Below, one piece after another: positions 17,101-25,665 of a DNA stretch of 64,000 nucleotides (positions are counted from its first letter, which is position 1; every line of letters starts with the position of its first letter). The DNA is from an uncultured Draconibacterium sp. Its GTDB lineage: Bacteria; Bacteroidota; Bacteroidia; Bacteroidales; Prolixibacteraceae. The notes beneath the pieces were generated by a model. The model ran no database searches, had not been told where the DNA came from, and worked only from the letters and a program-made list of their open reading frames with translations. The position numbers and the translations under genes were made by a program. The stretch lies in contig NZ_OY781981.1 in NCBI RefSeq assembly GCF_963677565.1, positions 806,001 to 870,000 of the forward strand, written 5' to 3'.

Positions 17101-17353
17101 CATTGAAGATGCAGACTTTGTAAAAATCCAAAACGTAACTTTCGGTTACGACTTCAAAAAGTTGTTCCAGAACCTGCCATTTGGACAGGCAAGATTTTAT
17201 GTAACAGCTCAGAACTTATATACGTTTACAAAATATTCAGGTCAGGATCCTGAAATTGGATACGGCAACAGTCAAAGCTGGGTAAGTGGTATCGACGTTG
17301 GTTTCTACCCAAGTCCAAGAACTTATCTGGTTGGTGTTAATCTGAAATTTTAA
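14150..17353 (+). CDS. SusC/RagA-type TonB-dependent outer-membrane receptor
   Basis: The 1067-residue protein is a TonB-dependent barrel that works with a SusD lid to import large nutrients. After a signal peptide (about residues 1-40) comes a carboxypeptidase-regulatory-like domain (about 48-125, VSGTVVS...IDGEFSL). A TonB-box-like region with VVVGYGVQKK follows, then the plug with TIRGLG, PLYVIDGV and SIDVLKDAASSAIYGARAANGV, and about 800 residues of beta-barrel ending in the aromatic VGVNLKF. There is no STN signalling domain, so control by an anti-sigma partner is unlikely. The stop codon overlaps the susD start by one base. The substrate is unknown because no enzymes flank the pair. Confidence 0.95.
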   Translation: MRKMKVSRKFFWNFSKLKIMLAFGLSMALMLSTSLYANAEKVDGQQKKTVSGTVVSAEDNAPVIGATVSVEGTTNGTVTNIDGEFSLSVDATDVLVFSFIGYTTQRVPVGDQTSFTITLQQDVTDLEEVVVVGYGVQKKKLVTGATVQVSGENLQKMSTSSALGALQSQTPGVNITQSSGQPGEGFKVTIRGLGTVGNSSPLYVIDGVAGGDINSLNPSDIESIDVLKDAASSAIYGARAANGVILVTTKRGKEGKIQVTYDGYLGIQNPYKVPASLTASEYMTILNEVNFNEGLAPYDWASLVPELYQSVQNGWEGTNWLKEIENSNAPTQNHAINVLGGSDMSQFSIGFSYSSQEGIYGSPVEPNYDRYTARINSDHVILKSGNMDVIKFGENLSYSYSEKMGIGIGNIYWNDIHNMLIGFPLMPVYNADGGYWNKADNAASGIDQIDAGVANPIASMDYNRGQNISKNHNLNINTYLEIQPIKDLVLRSSFGYKMSASSYRAYTPTYELSNTALNTIDKVSQSMGSGYNWSWENTISYTRRFNEHNVSALVGQSLEKWGMGESLGANNGNSLFSDFDHAWLDNTPVYTPGVTGWSGSPWGEGGIASFFGRVNYNFKETYMLSLIMRADASSNFASGNRIGYFPSVSAGWVMTNESFMENTSNWLDFFKLRASWGQNGNSSIPNFQYLATVAFDDKNAYSFGNAKDSQSTGGYADILPNPDIAWETSEQLNIGVDARFLDSRLGLAFDWYNKTTKDWLVLAPTLASYGTGAPFINGGDVENKGIELALNWNDNIGDFTYGVNFNMAHNKNEVTKIANTEGIIHGASNVLSQGTTEMYRAQEGFPIGYFWGYETDGVFQNADDIAATDAFMQANPQPGDLKFVDTNGDGAITTKDKVEIGNPNPDVTIGFSFNMGYKGFDLSVTTNGAFGHQIAKSYRSFADSKLQNYTTDIFDRWHGEGTSNKLPRLSSGSHVNWQEISDIYIEDADFVKIQNVTFGYDFKKLFQNLPFGQARFYVTAQNLYTFTKYSGQDPEIGYGNSQSWVSGIDVGFYPSPRTYLVGVNLKF

Positions 17354-19095
17354 TGAGAATTGATATGAAGAATTTATTATATATACTGGTATTTGCGACT
17401 TCGCTTTTACTCATGAGTTGTGAAGATTTCCTCGACACAACAAACTACACAAAGAAGGATACTTCAAACTATCCGGAGACTGTCACCGATGCTGAACAGA
17501 TGATCACAGGTATATACTCAAACCTGAGCTACAGTTCTGCTTCGCCTCAAACTTCATACTATTATGCAGCTGAGTTAGCATCTGACGACCGTTTTGGTGG
17601 CGGTGGAGAAAACGACAAATTAATGCAGGCTCTTGACCTTATGATGAACAACGGATCGAGCATGCTTGAAGAGTTCTGGAGAGTACGTTACACAGGTATT
17701 TTCCGTGCCAATATGGCTATTGAAACACTGGACAACTGCGAAGGTTACGAAAGCGAAGACCAACGCAACCAAATGAAAGGTGAAGCTTATTTTATGCGTG
17801 CTTTCTTCTATTTCGAAATGGCTTCTTTTTACGGACAAGTGCCGCTGGTTGTAACAACCGAGGCTGTTAACCTGCCAAAAGCATCGCCGGAAGAAATTTA
17901 CGCACAAATTGCCAGCGACCTTAAAATGGCCATTGAATTAATGCCTTCAAAACCTTATACAAGCGTACTAGCTGGTCATGCTACAAAATGGACTGCCGAA
18001 GCTTTAATGGCTCGTGTATTCCTATTCTATACCGGTTTTTACAGCAAAGATGCACTTCCATTGGTTGGCGAAGACGGAACTATTTCAGGTTCTGTTTCAA
18101 AATCAGAAGTTACTGGCTGGTTGGAAGATTGTATCAACAACAGTGGACACGAATTGGTTGATGATTTCCGCGAATTGTGGCCTTACACCAACGCATACAC
18201 AGTTGATGAATACGAATTCACTAAAGATCAAGGGCTGGAATGGGTTGAGAACAACAACGGAGTAAATCCGGAAACCATGTTCTCTATCAAATATTCTAAC
18301 TTCCCTGACTGGGGTACTACAATTGGATACTCAAATCAATATGCATTGCACTTTGGTTTGCGTGGTGGACAAGACTACGAGAACACTTTCCCATTCGGAC
18401 AAGGTTGGGGTGCAGGTCCTGTTGTTCCAACTATCTGGAACGAGTGGGTACAAGCTGAACCAACTGACACTATCCGTCGTGAGGGTTCTATCATCAATAT
18501 TCCTGTAGAGTTACCAAACTATGCAAAAGGCGGTTGGGCCGACTTTATCCAGGAAACTGATTACTGGAACAAAAAAATGGTTCCGGTTACAGCACGTAAC
18601 GAAAGCGGAACATTAGCCTCATCATACAGTGTTTTGATGTATGGCACCGAAGACAACATGCAGCTCGACAATACGATGGATCTTATCATCATCCGTTATG
18701 CCGACGTATTGTTAATGCACTCTGAGTTAACTGAAACCAACACATATATGAACGAGGTTCGTGCACGAGCTGGACTAGAAGGAAAAGAATACTCTCTTCA
18801 AAATATCCAGAAAGAACGTCGCTGGGAGCTGGCTTTCGAAGGTGTTCGCTGGAACGATATTCGTCGTTGGGGAATTGCAGCTACCGAGCTTGAAAAACAA
18901 ATCGGTCAGCCAATTTACACAAAAGGTAACGACGATATGAGTAAAGGATTTGGCGGTGGTTATGCAGCACGTTACGAGGCAACCAACGGAGGATTCTTCC
19001 CGATTCCGGAGGCACAAATCGAGCTTTCGGATGGGGTACTTGAACAAAATGCTGGCTGGGGTACTGCAGCAGCAGAATATACCGGCTGGAAATAA
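17353..19095 (+). CDS. SusD/RagB-type surface lipoprotein
   Basis: SusD proteins are alpha-helical lipoproteins that cap SusC and capture substrate outside the cell. Residues 1-23 form a lipoprotein signal ending in LLLMSC, with Cys23 lipidated, followed by EDFLDT, the classical SusD opening. The TPR-like core includes GEAYFMRAFFYFEMASFYGQVPL. The C-terminal RERRWELAFEG-like signature appears as KERRWELAFEGVRWNDIRRWG and leads to FFPIPEAQIEL. All 580 residues look intact. The ATG at 17353 overlaps the susC stop; an alternative ATG at 17365 gives a shorter signal peptide and cannot be excluded. It is translated in tandem with susC. Confidence 0.95.
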   Translation: MRIDMKNLLYILVFATSLLLMSCEDFLDTTNYTKKDTSNYPETVTDAEQMITGIYSNLSYSSASPQTSYYYAAELASDDRFGGGGENDKLMQALDLMMNNGSSMLEEFWRVRYTGIFRANMAIETLDNCEGYESEDQRNQMKGEAYFMRAFFYFEMASFYGQVPLVVTTEAVNLPKASPEEIYAQIASDLKMAIELMPSKPYTSVLAGHATKWTAEALMARVFLFYTGFYSKDALPLVGEDGTISGSVSKSEVTGWLEDCINNSGHELVDDFRELWPYTNAYTVDEYEFTKDQGLEWVENNNGVNPETMFSIKYSNFPDWGTTIGYSNQYALHFGLRGGQDYENTFPFGQGWGAGPVVPTIWNEWVQAEPTDTIRREGSIINIPVELPNYAKGGWADFIQETDYWNKKMVPVTARNESGTLASSYSVLMYGTEDNMQLDNTMDLIIIRYADVLLMHSELTETNTYMNEVRARAGLEGKEYSLQNIQKERRWELAFEGVRWNDIRRWGIAATELEKQIGQPIYTKGNDDMSKGFGGGYAARYEATNGGFFPIPEAQIELSDGVLEQNAGWGTAAAEYTGWK

Positions 19096-19125
19096 TTGTG
19101 TGAATTAAAATTAAAATGAACTGAG

Positions 19126-19962
19126 ATGAAAAAATCAATCATATATTCATTACTAATAATATTGGCAGCGTTTTACGCTTGCGACCCGATTGAAGACAGG
19201 GACAGCAACAGTATGCCTATTACTGCTGATGAACTTGAAGTTACGGCAACGCCTTTGCAGGTGAATGGCGTAAACTCAAACAAAGTGATTCTTGAAAATC
19301 ACAGCCCTGTTCTTTCGGAGTGGAACTACGGAATTGGCGTGTCGCACAAAGCAGCAGATACAGTACTGCTTGTTGTTACCGGTACAACCAATATTCAATT
19401 CACCGGATTGAATCCTGATGGATCGTACCTGACAAAGGAAATTCCTGTTAATGTTGACGAGTTGACTTTCGAGGTTGCTCCTGAATGGGCTTATCTGTGT
19501 GGAAGCGGAGAAAGAACCTGGGTTTGGGACGATACCGACGGACAGGCAGTTTGGGGTAACGGTGGTTACCTTGGCTGTACTGCACCTTGCTGGTGGACAG
19601 TACCAAAAGCCGACATGGACGGACAAGATCCTGATTTTGGTGGCGATGGTAAAATGGTATTCTCTTTAAACGGTGCTACTATTACCAAATCAAATGCCAG
19701 TGGTTCAAACCAGGAAGTTGGTACTTTCTCATTCGACATGAGCAAAACAACCGGCGACGGAAACGGTGGAATCTGGGCAAAAGGTAAACTGAATACTAAA
19801 AACGTTACTGTTTTGGCAGGTTTCCAGCCAAATGGTGGTGGCGCTCCGGTATACGAATACGACATTCTGCAACTGGACAACGACAAAATGTACTTGTCTT
19901 GGCCTGAGCCGGGAGCAGGTTCATGGGGAACTGCATGGTTCTGGATGTTTAAAAAGCAATAA
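19126..19962 (+). CDS. Lipoprotein of the SusC/D operon, possible surface substrate-binding protein
   Basis: A lipoprotein signal ends at LAAFYAC (Cys19), followed by an acidic stretch, DPIEDRDSN, that may favour surface export. Residues 45-135 look like a beta-sandwich, and residues 140-278 are rich in Trp and Gly, as in carbohydrate-binding modules (for example WVWDDTDG, CWWTVP, YLSWPEPGAGSWG). Third genes of SusC/D operons often encode surface glycan-binding proteins; that role is inferred from position and composition. I do not recognise the exact family. It starts 30 bases after the SusD stop, and a strong terminator follows, making it the last gene of this operon. Confidence 0.65.
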   Translation: MKKSIIYSLLIILAAFYACDPIEDRDSNSMPITADELEVTATPLQVNGVNSNKVILENHSPVLSEWNYGIGVSHKAADTVLLVVTGTTNIQFTGLNPDGSYLTKEIPVNVDELTFEVAPEWAYLCGSGERTWVWDDTDGQAVWGNGGYLGCTAPCWWTVPKADMDGQDPDFGGDGKMVFSLNGATITKSNASGSNQEVGTFSFDMSKTTGDGNGGIWAKGKLNTKNVTVLAGFQPNGGGAPVYEYDILQLDNDKMYLSWPEPGAGSWGTAWFWMFKKQ

Positions 19963-19983
19963 TCTTTATTTCTAAATATTGCG

Positions 19984-20018
19984 AAAAGAGGGCGTTGTTT
20001 TTCGCCCTCTTTTTTATT
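19984..20018 (+). terminator. Rho-independent terminator of the SusC/D operon
   Basis: AAAAGAGGGCG (19984-19994) pairs perfectly with CGCCCTCTTTT (20003-20013), with an 8-base loop and a continued T-run. It lies about 20 bases after the stop of the third gene and separates the SusC/D operon from the next. Confidence 0.92.
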
Positions 20019-20062
20019 TTTATTGGATGCAAACGCTACTGAATGGAAAGAAATTAACGCCT

Positions 20063-20665
20063 ATGAGAAAGATCGTTTTACCACTTTTACTGGCTGCATT
20101 GGCTTTTACCGCCTGCCACACCGATCAGAAATTTGAAATTAACGGACACGTTTCAGATAAAAACCTGGACGGAGAATGGGTTTACCTCGTTCCAATGGAA
20201 AATGCCCCGGTTGAACGCGTGGATTCAACGCAGTTAAAAAACGGAAGTTTTTCGTTTAAAGGCAAGGTTGAAGCACCTGAAATTTATATTATCCGCACTC
20301 GTCCTTTCCTTCGTCTTTCGCACCAGGAACTGCTGGTAGTTAAAGAGCCAGGCACACTTCAGGTTTATTTAGGAGCAAATAGTAAAGTGGCCGGAACAGC
20401 ATTAAACGACAGTCTTCAGAATTGGAAAGTGCAAAAGGAAATTATCGACAACAAAATGTTGTACTTAAACCAAAACCTGAAGAATGCTGACGCTGAGAAT
20501 CAAGCTAAAATTAATGCAGAGTTGGATAAACTCCGTGCCGAGCGTGCCAACTTTAGCTTTCAATTTGTAAAGAACAACCAAAACAATGTGGTTGGCAAAA
20601 TGGTAGCCCGAATAATGAAAGGCGCTTTTACTGCAGAACAACGAAACGAATTGGGCATCGAATAA
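20063..20665 (+). CDS. DUF4369 domain lipoprotein
   Basis: A lipoprotein signal (LALLAxxAFTAC-like, Cys17) is followed by a beta-rich domain of about 95 residues (FEINGHVSDKN...VDSTQLKNGSFSFKGKV). That is the pattern of DUF4369, usually found at the front of Bacteroidota thioredoxin-like periplasmic proteins. Here the thioredoxin domain is absent. The rest, about residues 115-200, is charged and probably a coiled helix (NADAENQAKINAELDKLRAERANF). The frame is open 28 codons further upstream, but that part overlaps the terminator and lacks a signal peptide, so the ATG at 20063 is chosen. The next gene starts 3 bases after its stop, so it leads the A/B operon. Its function is unknown. Confidence 0.75.
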   Translation: MRKIVLPLLLAALAFTACHTDQKFEINGHVSDKNLDGEWVYLVPMENAPVERVDSTQLKNGSFSFKGKVEAPEIYIIRTRPFLRLSHQELLVVKEPGTLQVYLGANSKVAGTALNDSLQNWKVQKEIIDNKMLYLNQNLKNADAENQAKINAELDKLRAERANFSFQFVKNNQNNVVGKMVARIMKGAFTAEQRNELGIE

Positions 20666-20668
20666 CAA

Positions 20669-22402
20669 ATGAAACGAACTGAAACGCTACAGAAAATTTT
20701 TACCCCACTCGTGATTGCGGTCGTAACCTTTCTGTTTTATCAGTTTCAATATGCCTACCACCTATTTTTTAAAGAACAACTACAACTCTTTTTATACACT
20801 CCCGACTATCTTTTATCTTATTTCCACAAACCGGCTGCCTTAGCGCATTTAACCGGAGATTTTCTAACACAGTTTTTTTATTTACGGGGCGGAGGTCCAT
20901 TGGTTTTAACAGTAGTATTTGCACTTGAATGGATCTTAATCCAACACACATTGAAACGCATATTCTCGTTAAAAACTGCAGGGTGGTGGGCTCTATTATC
21001 GGTAGCTGCCGATTTTGTGTCACACCTGGCACTCGCCTATCCACTGGCAAACTCAGTGGGAATGATTTTCGCAATCAGTTTCTTTTTACTGATTGAAAGG
21101 ATTAACAACAAAATAGTGTCAAGCACCCTTGTTCTAACACTCTCGTTTTTGGGACATTACTTATTCGGAAGCACTGCTTTTGCCATTCCATTCTTAATTC
21201 TTTTCAGCAAACGTTTTTATCAACCAGCTATAACAGCTGCCGTTTCACTTCTATTACTTGTTGTCACTCCGGTTGCCTTCCGGGCAGATTATTTGTTGCC
21301 GCTTAACACCACCTTTCTTTTTCCGGTAACTTCGTTAAAAGGATTACTTCTTCCCGTAGTTTTTATAATTACTGTACTCGTTTCAAAATTAACTTCCCAC
21401 ATAAAAACTTTACATTTTGGCTTTGCGTCAGTAGCACTATTATTTGCTGCTTTAATTGCATTTTTTGGATTCAGGATAAACGCAAACCAAAACCTCGAAA
21501 AAATATTGGCACTCGACAGTGAAACGTATTTTGGGCACGAGAATAAAGTTATAGAACTGGCTAAAAAGAATAAGCTGGGAAATCGATTTTCCGCCTACTA
21601 CACCAATATGGCGCTGGCTAAAACGGGTCAACTTTCCAATCGTCTGCTCGAGTTTTATCAACCATCGTTATACGGGCTGATTTTACCGGTTTCGCAAAAC
21701 GAGCACTGGCAAACTATACTTTTCAGCAACGAACTTTTTTACCTCATCGGCGACATGAACCTGGCACAACACTCGGCCATGCTCGGAAATACATTCTCTC
21801 CACACAACCGTAGCTCGCGCATGATGAAACGACTTGCTGAAATTAACATGGTTAATGAGGATTATCCGGGTGCTGAAAAGTTTCTGCGTATGCTCGACAA
21901 AACCTTGTTCCATAAAAAATGGGCAGAAAAACGATTGGCTGAAAATAATGCTTTTTCAAACAGCCGATGGCTTATAGAAAAACGAAGCCAAATTGCCAAA
22001 ACCGATATCATTCGCAACGGATCGGAGTATTTAAAATCGTTGGAGTTTCTAGTTGAACAGAATCCTCAAAATCACATTGCACTTGAATACCTGCTCTGCT
22101 ACCATTTGCTGAATAAAGATCTGGACGCATTTAAAATTGCTTACGACCGCTTTGCATTGCCGCAATTTAGCAACGCACCAAAAGTTTACGGTGAAGCTTT
22201 GCTGATTATTCTTTTCAGAGAAAATGCTTCGGAAGAGACCTTACAACAATACAAAATTCAACCATCGCAAATTCGTGATTTTACAAAATATACAAGTAGA
22301 TTTGAGGCTGTTAACGGAAAAGGTGAGGCTCTAAAGGAAAATTTCGGAACGAGCTACTGGTTCTATTATCATTTTGCCACCATGCAGGAAGAAGAAAAAT
22401 GA
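20669..22402 (+). CDS. A1: polytopic membrane protein with TPR-like C-terminal half (DUF6057-like), copy 1
   Basis: Residues 1-270 hold about nine hydrophobic helices. The first is followed by a signature, YHLFFKEQLQLFL (Glu36-Gln37), and by GDFLTQFFY. Residues 275-577 are soluble and helical and look like TPR or Sel1-type repeats (MALAKTGQLSNRLLEFY, MMKRLAEINMVNEDYPGAEKFLRMLDK), ending in FGTSYWFYYHF. The same plan and motifs recur in the genes at 23882 and 27133. I believe this is the DUF6057 family of Bacteroidota, function unknown; the family name is from memory. Its TGA overlaps the ATG of the next gene (ATGA), implying coupled translation with B1. Confidence 0.7.
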   Translation: MKRTETLQKIFTPLVIAVVTFLFYQFQYAYHLFFKEQLQLFLYTPDYLLSYFHKPAALAHLTGDFLTQFFYLRGGGPLVLTVVFALEWILIQHTLKRIFSLKTAGWWALLSVAADFVSHLALAYPLANSVGMIFAISFFLLIERINNKIVSSTLVLTLSFLGHYLFGSTAFAIPFLILFSKRFYQPAITAAVSLLLLVVTPVAFRADYLLPLNTTFLFPVTSLKGLLLPVVFIITVLVSKLTSHIKTLHFGFASVALLFAALIAFFGFRINANQNLEKILALDSETYFGHENKVIELAKKNKLGNRFSAYYTNMALAKTGQLSNRLLEFYQPSLYGLILPVSQNEHWQTILFSNELFYLIGDMNLAQHSAMLGNTFSPHNRSSRMMKRLAEINMVNEDYPGAEKFLRMLDKTLFHKKWAEKRLAENNAFSNSRWLIEKRSQIAKTDIIRNGSEYLKSLEFLVEQNPQNHIALEYLLCYHLLNKDLDAFKIAYDRFALPQFSNAPKVYGEALLIILFRENASEETLQQYKIQPSQIRDFTKYTSRFEAVNGKGEALKENFGTSYWFYYHFATMQEEEK

Positions 22403-23850
22403 AGCGAAAAATAGTAACATATTGCATCGTATTACTGGCTTTTCTGAGTTCTTGTAACAACACGCCTGAGAATGTAAAGCAAAGCAACGAGTATCCCAAT
22501 ATTTACCCCGATTACATCGATGTAACCATTCCTGAAAATATTGCTCCATTGAATTTTCTTCTGCGAGATTCAGTTAAAAAAACAGTAGCGACATTCGAAG
22601 GTAAAGAGTCAAGCTTAACCGTCTCAGGAAAGCAGAAAATTCAAATTCCGGAGAACCAATGGCACGATCTGCTTTCACCCGGTGAACAAACAATTTCGGT
22701 TACTATAAGCTGCCTTGCAAATGGGAAGTGGACGCAATACAAACGTTTTTCATGGTCGGTAAAACCGGATAAAATAGATGGATTTTTGAGCTACCGCTTA
22801 ATTGAGCCTGGCTACGAAGTTTGGAATAAAATTCAGCTGGTTGAACGGAATATACAAACGTTTAACGAGCGTGTTTTAGCCGACAACAACATGACTGAAG
22901 GCAGTTGTATGAATTGTCATATTTTCGGCAACCAGGATCCTAATTTGTCGATGTTCCATTTACGTGGTGCCAATGGCGGAACAATTCTAAATCGAAATGG
23001 AGAATTACGCAAAATAAACACCCGGAACAATAAAATGATTGCCAATGCCACTTACGGAAATATTCATCCATCGGGGCGTTATGGTGTATTTTCATCGAAT
23101 GTGGTTATTCCCGAATTTCATACCTACCGCAGCGAGCGGCTTGAAGTTTACGACAAAGCTTCCGATCTGATCGTGATTGATTTTGACGAGAATAAAGTAA
23201 GCACCCAACCTTTTTTAAGCGATACAACTGTGTTCGAAACCTTTCCGGTGTTTTCTGCCGATGGAAAATCGATTTATTATTGCGCAGCACCTTATAAGCC
23301 GGTTCCCGATAGTATCCGAACACTGCGTTACAGCATTCATCGAGTAGCTTTTAATCCCGAAACCGGCGAATTAGGGACAAAAGCTGATACCATTTGGAAC
23401 GCTGAAAAACACATGGGATCAGTAAGTCATATAAAAACCTCCCCCGATGGGAAATACCTGCTTTATACGGTTGCGGATTACGGAACTTTCCCGATCTGGC
23501 ATCGCGAAGCAGAGCTGCAAATGATCAATCTGGAAACGGGTGAAATCGACAAACTGAAAAAAGTAAACGGCCCAAATTCCGACACTTATCATAGCTGGTC
23601 GTCGAACAGCCGCTGGTTTGTTTTTGCCAGCAAACGAGATAACGGAATTTATGGCAAACCGTACTTTTCGTATGTAGATGAAAACGGGACGACGCACAAA
23701 CCATTTGTATTACCGCAGAAAGATCCGGCGAAATACGATTACGTGTTAAAATCATTCAATATTCCCGAGTTATCAAAAGGGCAGGTTCCTTTTGATGCCA
23801 TGGACATTGAAAAAATATATAAAGACACATTAACGGAACAAGTTCAGTAA
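22399..23850 (+). CDS. B1: CxxCH-containing propeller-like lipoprotein, copy 1
   Basis: The lipoprotein signal ends in FLSSC (Cys19). Residues 35-125 form a beta-rich N-terminal domain containing IAPLNF. The motif YRLIEPGYEVWNK precedes CMNCH (Cys170, Cys173, His174), a CxxCH of the kind that binds heme c, and HLR follows 13 residues after His174. Residues 215-450 contain WD40/PD40-like strands with SPDGK-type turns (FSADGKSIYYCA, TSPDGKYLLYT) and a strongly conserved YHSWSSNSRWFVFASKR. Heme attachment is inferred from the motif alone. It pairs with A1 upstream and has two paralogues downstream. Confidence 0.7.
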   Translation: MKRKIVTYCIVLLAFLSSCNNTPENVKQSNEYPNIYPDYIDVTIPENIAPLNFLLRDSVKKTVATFEGKESSLTVSGKQKIQIPENQWHDLLSPGEQTISVTISCLANGKWTQYKRFSWSVKPDKIDGFLSYRLIEPGYEVWNKIQLVERNIQTFNERVLADNNMTEGSCMNCHIFGNQDPNLSMFHLRGANGGTILNRNGELRKINTRNNKMIANATYGNIHPSGRYGVFSSNVVIPEFHTYRSERLEVYDKASDLIVIDFDENKVSTQPFLSDTTVFETFPVFSADGKSIYYCAAPYKPVPDSIRTLRYSIHRVAFNPETGELGTKADTIWNAEKHMGSVSHIKTSPDGKYLLYTVADYGTFPIWHREAELQMINLETGEIDKLKKVNGPNSDTYHSWSSNSRWFVFASKRDNGIYGKPYFSYVDENGTTHKPFVLPQKDPAKYDYVLKSFNIPELSKGQVPFDAMDIEKIYKDTLTEQVQ

Positions 23851-23881
23851 GCAAGCTGGCAACCGAAGTATTTAAAAACTT

Positions 23882-25654
23882 ATGAAGCAAAATATATTTT
23901 CAAAAATAATTAGCATCGATACCCTGCTTTCGCTGGTATTTGGTGCTGCCGTATTTGTATTTTTTGGCTTTTTTTATTCCTACCACCTGAACTACCAGGA
24001 ACAGTTCCAGCTGTTTTTATTTACGCCTCAATACCTGCTCGATTTTGCAAATCATCCTGGTGGCTTGAGCGATTATCTCGGGAACTTTTTCACCCAGTTC
24101 TTCTTTTACTCGAAAAACGGCGCACTCATTCTTGCAGCTTTACTGATAGTTTTACAACGAATAATTTTGGCCACCTCCTTAAGATTAGGGGCAGCAAAAC
24201 ATTGGATGCCGTTAACTTTTATTCCATCCATGCTTTACTGGAACCTGCTTTGCGATGAAAATTATATGCTTGGCGGACTAATTGCAATGATCTTACTGGC
24301 GCTCTCCTGCTTTATCTATCTTCGAATAAAACCGGGCATTCAACGAATATCAGGAATAATACTGCTAATTGTTTTATACTGGGCAGCCGGAGGAGTTTTT
24401 ATATTCTTTGCACTTTTTATGTTGGCTTCGAAATTTACAGGGAAGAGCAAAATTGGGAAGAACGATTTTTTCTTTGCTGTAATTTTAATGCTGATCACCT
24501 TGGTTCTGCCCTACCTTGCGAAATTGATTGTATTGCAATACCCAATGCAGAAATTCTTGATCGGAGTAAACTATTTCCGTTTCCCGGTTAATATTCCAAC
24601 CACCATAACAACAGTGGCTCTGCTAATTTTTGCCCTTCCGTTTATACTTTGGTTCGCTACCAAAATAGCTATAAAAAAGGCGGGACTAGTCCTTGCAGCA
24701 CTTACCATTTTAATCAGTGCAGTAACTTTTGGCTTTATTCGAAATTCTGCCGATTTCTCGAAAGAAGAAGTGATGGCATACGATTTTCACATTCGCATGC
24801 GAAGATGGGACCGCGCCATTGCAATGGCTGATAAAAAGTCGCCAACGAGTCCGCTATCGGTAACTTGTTTAAATCTGGCACTGGCTGAAACCGGTCAGTT
24901 GGGCGAAAGAATGTTTGAATATTATCAGAATGGAATGGGTGGCTTGTTACCCGATTTTACGCGCGATTTCACTATCCCGGTAATTACCGGCGAGGTTTAC
25001 TATCATTTAGGATTGATAAACACGGCGCGACGTTTTGCTTTCGAAGCGATGGAAGCACTCCCCGATTATCAAAAAAGTGTACGTTCGATCAAACGTCTGG
25101 CGGAAACCAATATCATAAACGGCGATTACGAGGTGGCCAAAAAATACCTTCATTTGCTGCAGAAAACCTTGTATTATAAAAAATGGGCTACCCGGTCGCT
25201 CGAGACCATTAAAACCGAAGAAGGTGTAGAACAGCACATCGAATGGGGATGGCTGCGAAAAGCACGTATTCAGGACGATTTTCTTTTTAGCGAACAGGAA
25301 AAACTCAACATGATCGGCTTGCTTTTTATGAACAACCAACGAAACATGATCGCTTTCGAATACCTGCAGGCAGCTACGCTTTTGGAGAAAGACCTGCAAC
25401 TTTTTATTCGCTATTTTCCATTGTCAAGTTCGTTGAATTACAAAGTTATTCCAAAGCACTTTCAGGAGGCGCTGTTGTACATTTGGGAAGTAACCAATGA
25501 AGATCAGACGAAAGAAATTTCGTACCCGATAAACGACGGAATACGAGCAAGATTAAGCGCTTACAAAAAACAGTATGGCAACACGCGCGATGCCAGGGTA
25601 ATTGAAAAAGGATTTGGCGATACCTTCTGGTATTACCTGCATTTTAGAAATTAA
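23882..25654 (+). CDS. A2: polytopic membrane protein with TPR-like C-terminal half (DUF6057-like), copy 2
   Basis: This is a 590-residue paralogue of A1. The signature YHLNYQEQFQLFL (Glu40-Gln41) and PGGLSDYLGNFFTQFF follow helix 1. About nine helices run to residue 280, and the soluble half carries LALAETGQLGERMFEYYQ and RSIKRLAETNIINGDYEVAKKYLHLLQKTLYYKKWA, ending FGDTFWYYLHF. The conserved Arg-Leu-Ala-Glu helix and the final aromatic motif are shared by all three copies. The overall sequence is well diverged from A1, so the duplication is old. It starts 31 bases after B1, the largest gap inside the operon. Confidence 0.7.
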   Translation: MKQNIFSKIISIDTLLSLVFGAAVFVFFGFFYSYHLNYQEQFQLFLFTPQYLLDFANHPGGLSDYLGNFFTQFFFYSKNGALILAALLIVLQRIILATSLRLGAAKHWMPLTFIPSMLYWNLLCDENYMLGGLIAMILLALSCFIYLRIKPGIQRISGIILLIVLYWAAGGVFIFFALFMLASKFTGKSKIGKNDFFFAVILMLITLVLPYLAKLIVLQYPMQKFLIGVNYFRFPVNIPTTITTVALLIFALPFILWFATKIAIKKAGLVLAALTILISAVTFGFIRNSADFSKEEVMAYDFHIRMRRWDRAIAMADKKSPTSPLSVTCLNLALAETGQLGERMFEYYQNGMGGLLPDFTRDFTIPVITGEVYYHLGLINTARRFAFEAMEALPDYQKSVRSIKRLAETNIINGDYEVAKKYLHLLQKTLYYKKWATRSLETIKTEEGVEQHIEWGWLRKARIQDDFLFSEQEKLNMIGLLFMNNQRNMIAFEYLQAATLLEKDLQLFIRYFPLSSSLNYKVIPKHFQEALLYIWEVTNEDQTKEISYPINDGIRARLSAYKKQYGNTRDARVIEKGFGDTFWYYLHFRN

Positions 25655-25665
25655 AACAAACGACC

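Noticed and set aside
19979..20062. Longer N-terminus for the DUF4369 lipoprotein
   Set aside because: It overlaps the terminator hairpin and would place 28 residues before a clear lipoprotein signal.
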